Notes under the pieces: generated by a model
The model's database searches: none
What the model was told of the DNA's origin: nothing
Seen by the model: the letters and a program-made list of their open reading frames with translations, nothing else
Shown: piece after piece, positions 45,310-55,680 of the stretch
How positions within the stretch are numbered: the first letter of the stretch is position 1
Layout of the letters: the number at the start of each line of letters is the position of its first letter
Source of the DNA: Episyrphus balteatus
Lineage: Eukaryota; Arthropoda; Insecta; Diptera; Syrphidae
Direction: 5' to 3'
Assembly (NCBI RefSeq): GCF_945859705.1
Contig: NC_079137.1
Location: 71,632,277-71,696,276, forward strand
DNA length: 64,000 bases
Translations under genes and position numbers: made by a program

Positions 45310-46560
45310 CAATTTTGTTCATGTTGCAGCAACATATTCAAAATAATTATTTTAATAATAAAAGTACATAAATATTGCATTAAAAAAAATTGAAATTCCA
45401 AGAACTAATGGTAAAAAAAAAACATATAGAAGTTAGCACCTAATACACAATTTGATTACTGTTATTTGCACTCTAAATTAAGAAAAATGTGTAAGCACAC
45501 GAAAATTATAAGTGACAGGATCTAACACACTCTTAGAAACATATTGCGAAGAATTTCATCATTTTATGTGCAACTCAAGACATATACCAATTCTAGATTA
45601 GGCACAATCTTATATATTTTTAGCTCTAAGCAACATGTTACAGAAAAACTTTTATGAATTTTTATTCAAAGATATAAATCAAGAACGGAATTCCGCAATA
45701 GTGCCCTCTTTTCAGGGGAAAAATATTTACTCGTTACAATACCACTAACACCAACATGTTGCAGAAACAAATGTCCAGGAATTCATTTATATATTTTACG
45801 CTAAAACGTCTTTTTCCCCAAATCTAAGACATAACCAAATTGAGAACTGATTCTGACTCTCAGAAACATGTTTTAGAGACACAAAATTAAAATAGTGTTG
45901 TCTGCATATTCTCATACACTCTTAGCAACATGTTGCAACAACAAATGTATTTAATATTTAATAAATTATGTCAGCGACACTATTTACAGCAAAATGTTGC
46001 TTACATTAGCAGCTTTAAAAGATACATCCACGCCAAAATGTTGTTACAATACAATTAAGGGGAATACTGGTACTGTAAGAGTTGATGGAAATATGAGCCA
46101 AATGAATCTATACAATTTTTTTTTCCGTAATGTGTTGCAGCAACAAAATGAAGGAAATTCTTGAATCTATTATTAGGTATGAACATAGTACTAAAACTAT
46201 CCTCCAAAAAAAAAACTAAGTTACAGTTTTGTTTAATCCTTGATCTTATATACATGTTGCAGCAACTTTAATCAAAGCAATTATTGTTACTATTAAACAA
46301 CATTAAATAATGAACCAATTGCTAACAATTAAGCTTTAAAAGTTTGTGCTGCAAATAATCTTGATGAATCCCATACACTCTTAGCAACATGTTGCAGAAA
46401 TAGATTAAAGTCCGTTTCATACCATTTAGTACATATTAACAAGAAAAAAAGGTGCTGGCAACACCTGCAGCTTTTAGGCAACAATTTAAGAACTTTATGA
46501 TTCTAAAAGTTCTTACTAACATGTTGCTGCAACAAATTTATGTCATAAAATACATTCACC
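45310..46560. repeat. Array of CAACATGTTGC boxes, mostly ~125 bp apart
   Basis: A box of the form AGCAACATGTTGCAGCAACA, often preceded by CACTCTTAG, occurs in more or less decayed form. Positions are about 45,316, 45,530, 45,628, 45,751, 45,868, 45,926, 45,988, 46,126, 46,251, 46,380 and 46,517. Frequent spacings are 115-140 bp. The core CAACATGTTG is a perfect palindrome, and the sequence between boxes is hardly conserved. Frames here are chance. Confidence 0.75.
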
Positions 46561-47038
46561 AACTTCAGACACATCTTTTTAAAACTGTTTTCCATAGACA
46601 TCGAGGCGCTCCACAAAAGTCACCAAGACGCTCCTGTGTCATCATAATATTTTCCCCAACGTGCATTTTATATGCGTCGTTGGTCGTGTCGGTTGTGTAA
46701 ATGCGTTTTTGCCAACAATGAAAAGTACTTTTCACATCGTTTTTATTATTATTTGTTTAAAAAAAAGACGTCATAGAAATGCAAGACCAGATGTGGTGTC
46801 ATAACTTTCTAGCTTGATTTTTTTTTTCAATTTTTATATATTTTTTTCTGTTCCTCCTGGATTTACCCTGAGCAAAATAACTATATTCTATTTCCATAGT
46901 TATTAGAATTCTATTTTCTATATATATTTTTTTTTCTAGAGAAATAGTTTTATGTATTTATTTTTCTCTCCCTAAAGCTGAATGAAAAATTAGATAACAT
47001 AACTATAAGGATTTTTGTCTTTGTTGTTGTTGTTATAG
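46561..47038. other. Non-coding sequence upstream of the candidate exon
   Basis: A mixed stretch at 46,590-46,720 includes GCGTCGTTGGTCGTGTCGG. It then becomes T-rich and ends in TTTTTGTCTTTGTTGTTG and TTATAG, a good pyrimidine tract and 3' splice site. Confidence 0.4.
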
Positions 47039-47218
47039 GTGTACTATATCGCCTTACAGGAAAAACAAGACAACGTCAGGATAAACATATTCGATGGAAT
47101 AACAACAACAACAACAAAAAGAAGATGCAACGAGGACATAAATGCAACTGTGTTCGTGGAAGCATACCAGCGAGCTATTTGCGCTCGTGATAATTTTTTT
47201 TTGTAAATATACAAAATG
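47039..47218 (+). other. Likely untranslated exon ending in ATG at a splice donor
   Basis: The 180-bp stretch is flanked by a strong acceptor (pyrimidine tract then TTATAG) and a strong donor (GTAAGT at 47,219). It ends TATACAAAATG, so a start codon with a good insect context (CAAAATG) would be the last codon of the exon and the next codon would lie in the following exon. Inside, CAACAACAACAACAAC and mixed sequence look like an insect 5' leader. An alternative acceptor is CCTTACAG at 47,059. Several fly genes, calmodulin among those I recall, have an intron immediately after the start codon, but nothing here identifies the gene. This is the best supported exon in the window. Confidence 0.5.
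47125..47190 (+). CDS. Upstream open reading frame of 21 codons
   Basis: Within the candidate exon an ATG opens a frame reading MQRGHKCNCVRGSIPASYLR, one more Ser, and a TGA. It ends 25 bases before the ATG at the splice donor. If the exon is real, this short frame would precede the main start and could dampen its translation. Whether it is translated cannot be told from sequence. Confidence 0.3.
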   Translation: MQRGHKCNCVRGSIPASYLRS

Positions 47219-47602
47219 GTAAGTTTTTATCCTTTTTTTTTACTATTTTTTCTTATATACAAAATAAAACTTAAAAAAAGAAGAAAGAGGAGATGATGGT
47301 TTTGTATAGTTGAGGTGCAGTAAAAGTTGTGATTTATTGTTTACACAAAAACAAAAAATAAAAACAATAAGACAAAAAACAAACACATATGGGGACAAGG
47401 ACGTACACAATTTTTAAGGATAAATAGGGTGGTAAAGCGGACAAAATAAGCGTTCTTCCCGACAATTTGCCGTGCATAAATCAGGAAGCAAACATTCACT
47501 ATTCACTGTTGTGCATTGTGCATTCACTATTCACATAACGGGCATAAGAAAAGGAAAAAGAGATTTCCTTCATTCGCATGTGCTCTGAGCATTGTGTTGT
47601 GT
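47219..47602. other. Putative start of a long intron
   Basis: Begins GTAAGTTTTTATCC. No gene. Contains two TTCACTATTCAC-type repeats near 47,495-47,535. Confidence 0.4.
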
Positions 47603-47799
47603 CCTTTAGATAAAAGTTAAGTTAAATCAAAGATTATAGAATACAAAGATGTCGCATCCCATAGAAGTTATCGAAACCAAAAATTTGAAGTGTCGTATGT
47701 GATCAACATGTTGCTAGCTGCAAAATGTTGCGAGAGCGAGGGAATTCCTTAAAAAAATGGAATCTCTTTCGTTGTATTTCTTCTGTTTTTTTATTTTGT

Positions 47800-48370
47800 T
47801 TTGCTTCTTACGGCAACGGTGCCGATGACGATCACTGTGGTGGAGTTTTTTTTTTCTTACTTTTTGCCAGTTCGTCTACCCAGATCTTCCCTCTTGTGAA
47901 AGGAATTTTTGCATTCCCGTTTTTTCCTTTTTTTAGATTATTTTTTTTTTAATATGAAGACTTTAAGAATTATATATTTTGTAGAATATTTTTAAGCCGA
48001 GGGTGGTTTCCGCTTTTTATTTTTTTTGTTCTCTTTTTTATAAGATGACAACGCACAGGTGCATTGGTTTCAGGTGTGTCTGTGTATGTATCTTTTTTTC
48101 GTTTGCTGCGGCAATCGTCCTTGAAATTGTTTTTTTTTGTGGTGGAGGATAATTATATAAATTTTTGTTCTTGTTTGATTGCGTCTGGCAAAATCTTTTC
48201 TTTTGTAAGGATTTTCTTCATTCCAGTTTTTTTTCCTTTTTTAGATATTTGTATATTTTTCGTGTTGAAGATTTTGTGGAATATTTTTTTGCCAAGGGTA
48301 GGTTTTGTTTTTATTTTTTGAGCTCTTTTAGTGCTATTGCACAGATGCATTGCTTTCAGGTGTACACACA
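47800..48370 (-). repeat. Two tandem copies of the inward arm sequence
   Basis: Copy 1 (about 47,800-48,075) and copy 2 (about 48,105-48,370) share GGTGGAGG-type, TTTTCCTTTTTTAGAT, GAATATTTTT-GCC-AGGGT and GCACAGRTGCATTG-TTTCAG blocks. On the minus strand each encodes the same peptide start: TPETNAPV in copy 1 and TPESNASV in copy 2. The right arm has TPESDAPV. Stops interrupt both left copies. A 72-residue Lys-rich frame (48,153-48,371, minus strand) covers copy 2 in another frame. Confidence 0.65.
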
Positions 48371-48965
48371 TAGACTAGCTCAAAAATTTAAAGGAACAAC
48401 AAAAAAAACAGTGATTTTTTAGTGATTTTCGATAGGCTGTATTTCAGTAAAAAAATTATCGTAGGTATTATGACAAAACAAAAACATGTGAAAGCTATAT
48501 TCTTTTTATTTATTTAGTACCTACCAAATGTTTTATTTCAAAAGGTAAAATAGCTAAATCATAGGAACTGTGTAAAAACCAAAATTTTTCAATTTTTTTT
48601 GTTTTTTTTCTAAGAAAGTGGGAAAATTTTTATTTATAAAATGATTTATTACTATTACAGGTAAAATAAGTTTTAAAAAAAAATTGTTACACTCATGAAA
48701 CTTTGCAAAAAGTTTGCTTTTGGGATAAGGACCAAGGACAAAAAAAGTCTATAAAAAAAGTTGGGTGGAAGGGTGTTTTTTCGCGGACAAAAGGAAGGTC
48801 AAAAAAATACTGAAAAAAAATTTTTGTCGAATATGTATCATCATATTTATTAAATATTTAAAATTAAAATAGATTTACTGTTTGTTTTAATAAATTTAAT
48901 ATTTTATTTTTATTTTTATTTTTAAAAATATGTCTTGCATTGAATTTTAGGTTAAAATTTATGAT
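48371..48965. other. AT-rich non-coding sequence
   Basis: No features recognised. Confidence 0.45.
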
Positions 48966-48969
48966 AAAA

Positions 48970-49420
48970 AAGTAGCGGAAAGGTGCGAACAGTCAGACAA
49001 TTTTTTTTTAATTGTCATGTTTCAGAAAGCTTCTAAGCTATCTTAACCAAACTTTGAAGACATTTTAAGACATATTTTATCATTATATTGCAACGAAAGT
49101 TATAATTATAGAATGAATGAGAGCATCACATTAAACTAAAATGTAGAAAAGGTCAAAACGTCTCACTGTTTGCAAAAGGTGTGATCAGTGAGATAGGCTA
49201 AGACGAACAGTGAGACGGACGAATAAAACAGAAACAAATCTCCCAAAACGTCAAATAAGTAAGTAAACTTATATAACTATGTTGTTTTAACCCATTTCTT
49301 CAAAAAAGTTACAAGAAAACAGAAAAAATTAACAAAAGGAAAAACACTACAAAATCAAACTGAAACCTTTTTCATTTCATAGATTTCTGTAAATGTACAT
49401 ACATATGTCTCACATAGCTT
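48970..49420. mobile_element. Degraded copy of the GTCTCACTG element
   Basis: This aligns with 12,916-13,340: GGTGCGRACAGTSAGACA, ATCTTAACCAAACTTTGAAG, GAATGAATGAGAGCATCACA and GTCTCACTGTTTGC occur in the same order. The right inverted end has been lost; only GTCTCACATAGC remains near 49,408. Divergence from the first copy is clear, so both insertions are old. Confidence 0.75.
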
Positions 49421-51159
49421 AATCATTTTAACTGTTCAAAAACCAAAATTTTACATTTTTTTTATTTTATTTTTCTCTTAAAAATTGGGGATTTGTTTTC
49501 TGATAAAATGATGATTAATTTTACAAAGACTATTTATTTAGCTTCAAGATTCTTTTTGTTTCAAACTTTTAAGATATTTTTTAGACTGCAAAATCAGTCA
49601 TCAAACCAAAAGCCAACTCTTGACTTTTACTATCAATACCTCAGCAACGGATCACTTTACAGAAAATTCAAATATACATTTAAAAACTTTATTCAATTTT
49701 CTACTTTATTTTTTATTTAAAATTATAACTGTTTTTGGATAGTTTTCCTTATTTTGAAAATTATTGATTTCTCATTGGTTTATGTAGAGTTTAAACCTTA
49801 AACGATATTTATTAATACAAAAAAAAAAAAAAAAATATGTTAATATTTAGTTTTTCCATTATTGTCATTTAATTTATTGTAACAAGATAATTTTCTTCAA
49901 AATCTATGGATTAGTTATAAGGACATGACCATTTTTGTAACGATCAATATTTTCGACTGTTTTTGTTACTTTTTTTGTTCTTGCCTGAAACTTGAAAAGC
50001 AAATCGAATTTGAAAATTTTTATTGAGTAGTTTTTTGTAGATAGTTAAATTTCTATCGATATGCATCCTTTTAAAAACTTTTACAATTAAAACATTGTAA
50101 AATACTTAAGAAAAACTATTCAAAGAAGAGATAAAAAACATTTTTGACGTTTTTACTGAATAGTATATTTTTATGCTTTGAGCATTTAAAGAGATTGAAC
50201 ATGTAAAGGAGAAAAGAAGGTACTTTCTTTTTCGACACAATGGTCACAAAAATTAAATACAGCTAAAATCAAATACTTCCAAAATCTAGTATTTTTGGTC
50301 TTTTGACTAGTGAATTGAACAAGGCAATCGAATTTTTCTTCCTTGTTCGATTTCACTAGTCAAAAAGTTTTTGTTATAGAAATCAATGTATATTTTTCTA
50401 ATGTTTTTTTGTGCGCTGGGCTCGAATCTGAAGTCACAAAAACTCTATAACATCATGTTTTAGAGATATTACCATTACAAAACATCACAAAAATAGTGTT
50501 TTGGGCGTTCAAAATTCAATATCTCAAAAACTTTGCACGTAGAGCTATTTTAATGCTAGATTCAAATTAAGAGTGTCTAAGGCCATTAGAAGAATATAGT
50601 TTGGTTTCTATGGAATTTTATTTTACGCCAATATTACTGTCATTTACGGAAAAATCGATCTTAAAAATTTTTTTTTTTCAACTTTTCTCAATATTTTCTA
50701 AAACAAAAGTTTAATTTTCCCACACAATCTTAAATAAATGGTTTTTATCTAAATGACTGCATTCCAAACTTTTTAAAAAGTATAGAATTTTTTCGCATTT
50801 TTTTCAATATTTTTGAGGCTATATAAAAAAATGGTTGGAGTAAAAGTTTTAGACACTTTTACAATCTACCTACAACTTTTGCATTTAACTTTTTTAGATA
50901 GGAGGCCTACTTTTGACCGAAATCGTAAAAACACGATTTTTGGCACCCACCCCACTTTTTGGCCCACCCACCCTCTTTCCCCAAATTTGTTTGTGAGCAA
51001 TTTATTTTTCCCCTTTTATACATATACCATTTATCCTTAATTTTCCAACCACCCATGTGCTGCTAATAATTTTTTTATTTTCAAGATTTACTACTACTTT
51101 CACAAAAAAATCATAGAAAAATTTCCATTTTGGTACCTACCTACGTACATTAAATAATT
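49421..51159. other. AT-rich non-coding sequence
   Basis: Contains intron-type repeats (ATATCTCAAAAACTTTGCAC near 50,518) and the hairpin at 50,301. Frames at 49,493-49,720 and 50,813-51,040 show no family. Confidence 0.45.
50301..50365. repeat. Hairpin, ~24-bp arms
   Basis: TTTTGACTAGTGAATTGAAC plus AAGG pairs with CCTTGTTCGATTTCACTAGT plus CAAAA, with one or two mismatches. The loop is 16 bases. Confidence 0.8.
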
Positions 51160-51312
51160 TTTGATACCTTTTCTACCCTTACCACCCGCACTTAAAAACT
51201 TTTTAATACCTTTCCTACCCATACCATCCGCACTAAATACTTTTTTAAACCTTTCCTACCCTTACGATCCGCACTAAATAATTCCTTCAATACCTTTTCT
51301 TCCCTTCCAAAG
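51160..51312 (+). repeat. 42-bp tandem repeat, about 3.6 units
   Basis: ATACCTTTTCTACCCTTACC followed by A-CCGCAC-TAAA recurs with starts at 51,164, 51,206, 51,248 and 51,290, an exact 42-bp period. Units differ by a few substitutions. 42 is a multiple of three, so frames can stay open, but none is long. Confidence 0.85.
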
Positions 51313-51347
51313 TAAAAATACCAAAGCTCACAACAAACCAACAAAAT

Positions 51348-51701
51348 ATGTATACCTATTTCAACAAAAAAAATTCAGCTTGCAATTCCAAGGAAGATTG
51401 CCGTAGCAAACGAAAAAAAAAAATACCTACGTATTATGTGTGTACACCTGAAAGCGATGCGCCTGTGCATCACGATCATGCAGAAAGAGAAAACAAAATT
51501 GTAAATAAAAATCAAAACAGAAAACTACCCTCGACTTTTGTAAAAAGTCTTCAACGCAAAGTTTACAAAAAAAACCAAAACAAGGGAAAAAACTACAAAA
51601 TAAATAAAATCCTTAGAATAGGAAATACTTCAGCAGAAGAACAGAAAAAAGACAAAAAAATACCATCACTTCTGCCACAAGGAGCATTCGCTTCTTCATA
51701 A
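51348..51701 (+). CDS. Hypothetical basic 117-residue frame in the right arm
   Basis: This is the longest frame of any interest in the right half. It starts MYTYFNKKNSACNSKEDCRS, has TPESDAPVHH near residues 34-43, and is Lys/Asn/Arg-rich to its end, LLPQGAFASS. No domain, signal peptide or membrane segment is evident. The TPES(D/N)APV segment is also encoded by both left-arm copies, where stops follow. Conservation of one peptide across three copies may reflect a former coding gene of the element, or only DNA-level homology, since the whole arm is related. I would not call it a gene without expression or homologues. Confidence 0.25.
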   Translation: MYTYFNKKNSACNSKEDCRSKRKKKIPTYYVCTPESDAPVHHDHAERENKIVNKNQNRKLPSTFVKSLQRKVYKKNQNKGKNYKINKILRIGNTSAEEQKKDKKIPSLLPQGAFASS

Positions 51702-51945
51702 AACAACACATAAGAACAAAAAAAGAAATAAACCGAAGAAGGTCAAACGTCAAAGTAATTTTTTTAAGAGATTCCAATTTTTTAAGGAATTCCCTTGCTC
51801 TCGCAACATTTTCGTACTAGCAACATGTTGTGGTACGCCATATCACGTACCACCCGAAAAATTTGGGGTTCCGATAATTTGTATGGGATGCGACATCTTT
51901 GTATTCTATAATCTTTGGTTAAATGTTATACAAGAAATAAAGGAT

Positions 51946-53474
51946 ATGTATTTTTTTTTACAGTGTGGGTGCAGTAAATGTCAGTTTTTTTTTCGTTTTT
52001 CTTCAAACGTTATGACCAAAACGTAATCTAGCAGAATGCATAACTAGAAATAAAGTGAAAAAAGGACTTGATGAGGATGAAGAGCGAAGTTTTTGTATCG
52101 TATACTTACTTGAAGGTGGCTGATGTGTTTCGTGAGGATATTTTTTATGACAGTCGAGTTGAGTAGGAGAAGGACTCAGATGAAGATATGAGTGGTACCT
52201 GTTTAGGAATATGTTTAAGTTGTTTTGTTGCAAGGACAAGAGCATCTCACATCTTCACAAATGCTAGTGGCATCGAAAATTATAGTAAAAGGACGAGCGA
52301 CAGCAAAAAAAAGGATGATTTTTACGATTTTATATTGCATCACAAATAAGTCCTTTTCGTCGTGTCGTAGAGAGAGATAACGAAGTGCAAAGTGAATTGA
52401 TTTTTTTTTTGTTAGTTTCTTTGTTTGCTTGTTGGTTCTTATTTGTGATGTGTCATTTGGAATTTTTTATGAATTCAAAAGTGACATACAAACAATATGT
52501 TTTTGTGTTGACAAAAAAAAAAAAATACCAAAGAGACGATGTGTATAATAAAAATGTCAATGAAAAATTCATGAGTTGGAATTATTTTATTTTTTTTTTT
52601 TGTCATTTCGTTCGTTTGATACTTTCAATAGCGCTGATTTTAGAGCAAATTGAAAAATATCTTCGATATGATTAATTCAAATTTATTCCTTCTTTATTAT
52701 ACAGTATAGAATGTTCACTTCTTTAGGATATCAGAATTTTTTTCTAAGAAATTTCTAGCCAACAAAGGGATTTTTTAAAGAGTTTAAAAAGGAGTTTTAG
52801 AATTTTTGAAATGTTTGGTTTACAAAATTTGAAAAAGAACGCATCATATTTTAGGAGTTTAAATAGCCTATAACTAGTAGAGAAGCAAGACACTTTTATC
52901 GATACCTTTTTTTTTTAAATTATAAGTACCTAGTTTAGAAGTTATGAGGGCACATACATACTTAAATACTAAAAAATCACTCTTTTTGTTACACAATTTG
53001 CATTAAAAAGAAAAAAAAAAATAAAATATTGAAAAAGTTTCATTATTCATTAATAATATTATGAGGATTATTATGATTAAATGTGGTAAAAGGGGCATTT
53101 AGTCGAAATAAAAAACCGTTTTCGAGAAAATATCAAAAACTATAAAAAATAATTAAAAACAAAAAGAACTCAATTTAACTTTTTTTTCATGGTAATTATG
53201 CGGTTTTCATTAAAGCCTATAAGATTTTTGTTTTGTTTTTTTTTTTTTTTTTTTATTTAAAAAATTGGGATTATCAATAGGTACCTATGTGTAGTTTCAA
53301 AATGAATTTAAATTATTTTTAATTTGGTTATTTGATATGGAAAAATGATTTTGATATGCCAAATTGACTAATTCAACCGACAATTTCCTAACGAAAAAAA
53401 AAATATATTTTGTACCTATGTCTGTTTTTTTTATGGTGTTCGAATTAATCATGATGGTAATATTTATCTTCTAG
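51946..53474. other. Non-coding sequence, left part unique
   Basis: 51,960-52,400 is mixed sequence with AAGGAC words (52,063, 52,233, 52,290, 52,350). The rest is AT-rich with long T and A runs. No gene seen. Confidence 0.45.
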
Positions 53475-53481
53475 AAAAACA

Positions 53482-54976
53482 CGGTGACGTGAAATAACGC
53501 CCTACGAAATAAGGCCGCATCGGCCCTTATTTCCATTTGTAATGGAAATTAGGCCCTGACAATGCTTGCGGCTTTATTTCCATTTTAACAACGAAATTAG
53601 GCCCGTCGGGCTTTATTTCGTTTTTTCTACTTGGAAGTAGAAAACAAGAACATCTGAACTTCCAAACTTCATTCTTTAAAAAAAATTTAAATGTTATTTG
53701 AAGTTCAGATATGCGGGAATGCAGCCTCTGCAACCCCTTGTCCCCTTCCTAGGGCATATTTTAGGATTTGGGGTCTAGGCAAAGTTGAGTGAATTCAATA
53801 TTTCTTTTAGTTTCCTAGATACTTTAAAATTTTGAAGAAAATCTGCTCACACCCAACCTAACACCCATCTTGAATCGGTGCAGGGAACTAACTTAAAAAT
53901 TTCATCTTTTGTCCGTAATAATTCTACTTTTCCGTTATATTCCATCATTTATGGTGGGAAATAAGTTTATCCAAATGTGTGTCAAAATATTTCTGACTTC
54001 AACTTGAAGATCAAAAATACATTTAAGAAATTCAAAATAAATAAAATTGAGTTATTTACTTACTCGTAGTAACATAGGTAGATTCAATTTAATTCCGATG
54101 TTCAAATGCGAAGCGGAAAATTTTTTTAACCCGAATTTTAATGCGAAGCGGAAAAAAATTTTTCAACCGGAATTTTAATGCGAAGCGGAAAAAATGTTTG
54201 CCCACGTGAGGATCAGTTTTGAGGTGTGAAAATTAAAAATTCGCGCGAATTTTTAATTTTCACACCTCAAAACTGATCCTCACGTGGGCAAACATTTTTT
54301 CCGCTTCGCATTAAAATTCCGGTTAAAAAATTTTTTCCGCTTCGCATTTGAACATCGGAATTAAATTTAATCTACCTATGTTACTACGAGTAAGTATATA
54401 TGTAACTCAATTTTATTTATTTTGAATTTAAATGTATTCTTGTTTTTACTTATTTCTTAAAAGTTTGTATAGAAAAAAAGAATGCAAAAACTTTGCGAAG
54501 ACCCGCGATTTCCCATTTTCATTTTTCAGTGCAGACTTTTGTAAAAAAAAAATGTGCCAAAGACACCTCATCTAATAAGATTCAGTATTAAAAAGAAAAA
54601 TTATTTTCCACCTCACACTTCACCCAAAAGTGAATTTCGTTCCAAAAAAAAGGAGAAATTGTTGTTCTCACATTCAGTAAGAACTGACTTCCCAAACAAA
54701 AGTGAAATTATTTCCTACTCTAAGTGAAGTAATGTCCCATAAGAAAGCCGCATCCCCCACCCATATTCTTCTCACTTCTTATTACTTAAGTACTATGAAC
54801 ACGAAGCATGATTTCGCTTCCTCCAGAAATGCGGCCTTATTTCTATCTCGAATGGGGTCTTATTTCTATATTGCAACATAAATAAGGCCCGTCGGGCGTT
54901 ATTTCGGTTTTTCCATGGAAATAAAGCCGCATTTCAAATGGGGCCTTATTTCGTAGGGCGTTATTTCACGTCACCG
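53482..54976. mobile_element. 1.5-kb element with ~35-bp ends and AAAAACA target duplication
   Basis: The left end CGGTGACGTGAAATAACGCC continues into CTACGAAATAAGGCC. The right end is the exact reverse complement over about 35 bp. AAAAACA stands directly outside both ends (53,475-53,481 and 54,977-54,983), giving a 7-bp target duplication; an 8-bp reading, AAAAACAC, works if one end is set one base differently. The subterminal 130-180 bp on each side repeat AAATAAGGCC and CCCGTCGGGC blocks in both orientations. No transposase is visible. A duplication of 7-8 bp fits hAT or P-type elements better than TA-targeting ones. GTGAAATAAC also recalls the P-element end, but this is too short to assign. 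Confidence 0.85.
54013..54443. repeat. 430-bp palindrome nested in the 1.5-kb element
   Basis: The two halves meet at ATTCGCGCGAAT (54,239-54,250) with no spacer. Shared blocks, mirrored, are GTTTGCCCACGTGAGGATCA, TTTTGAGGTGTGAAAATTAA, TGCGAAGCGGAAAA, ACTCGTAGTAACATAGGTAG and ATAAATAAAATTGAG. The left half holds three AATGCGAAGCGGAAAA units (period about 33-35 bp), the right half only two. The halves therefore differ by a unit, yet match closely elsewhere. Confidence 0.9.
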
Positions 54977-54983
54977 AAAAACA

Positions 54984-55649
54984 CAACTACGCACATTAAT
55001 TTATGTAATGTACCTGTGTTGAAAAGTAATACAAAAAAAAATAATTGCAAATTAAAAAAAAAAAAAGAATTGTGGTAACAAGTATTAATTGGAAATGTAG
55101 GTTAATATTCCATTAAGATTTTAATCATAATTTAATTTTCAATACAAAAAATTATTTAAGTATATGCAATATGTTTCATGAAACAAATAAAAATTGATAT
55201 GTGATTTTCAATGTTCATTCCATAGCTATAACTGGTTTGTTGAATAGATGGCATATGACCACGACTTTCGAATTAACATCAAATAACAATTTATATGTTT
55301 TTTGTTTCATACTTTTTAGAAGGTCATTTCGGAACAGTCAGGTTTTTCAAATTGCGACCAGAAGGTTAGGAGTTATGTTGTCACAGATGAACAAACTATC
55401 TGTGTTTGTCAAAAACGGCCCTAACGTTTTTATTTAAAATTTGTGTGTTTAAAGAAAATATGGTACATTTGTGAAAGAAATAAAAATTTTTGAAATGGTA
55501 TTAACCTACCAATAAACGGCTTTTTATTTCTGATTTTTTCATAAACGATTTAGCCAATTTCAACAAAAATTTTCATTCAGAAGCATTTAAATAATTCTCC
55601 CATATTAAAACCTTAAAATATTTAAAAAAACACATTTTTGTATTAAAAA
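54984..55649. other. AT-rich non-coding sequence
   Basis: The 78-residue frame at 55,201-55,437 has no recognised features. Confidence 0.45.
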
Positions 55650-55678
55650 AAAAAATCATGTGTGCAATTCACACGTGG
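55650..55678 (+). repeat. Dispersed repeat R, copy 2, left part
   Basis: AATCATGTGTGCAATTCACA and CGTGG match, reversed, the right end of copy 1 near 27,250-27,275. The repeat is interrupted here by the TA-flanked element and continues at 56,093. Confidence 0.85.
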
Positions 55679-55680
55679 TA

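Larger units (their letters stand above)
47603..51945. mobile_element. 4.3-kb region bounded by ~0.5-kb inverted repeats
   Basis: The outer blocks at 47,635-47,770 and 51,762-51,920 are reverse complements at high similarity. Shared words are AAAGATTATAGAATACAAAG, ATGTCGCATCCCATA, CAACATGTTGCTAG, AATGTTGCGAGAGC and GGGAATTCCTTAAAAAA. Similarity continues inward at lower level through a basic-peptide frame: once on the right (51,420-51,710), twice in tandem on the left (47,800-48,075 and 48,105-48,370). The 3-kb middle carries other repeats and no transposase I can see. It could be a decayed large inverted-repeat transposon, or two oppositely inserted copies of one shorter element. I found no target duplication. 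Confidence 0.6.

Noticed and set aside
53482..54976. P-element relative
   Set aside because: The resemblance rests on GTGAAATAAC only and the target duplication may be 7 bp. Not enough to assign the family.
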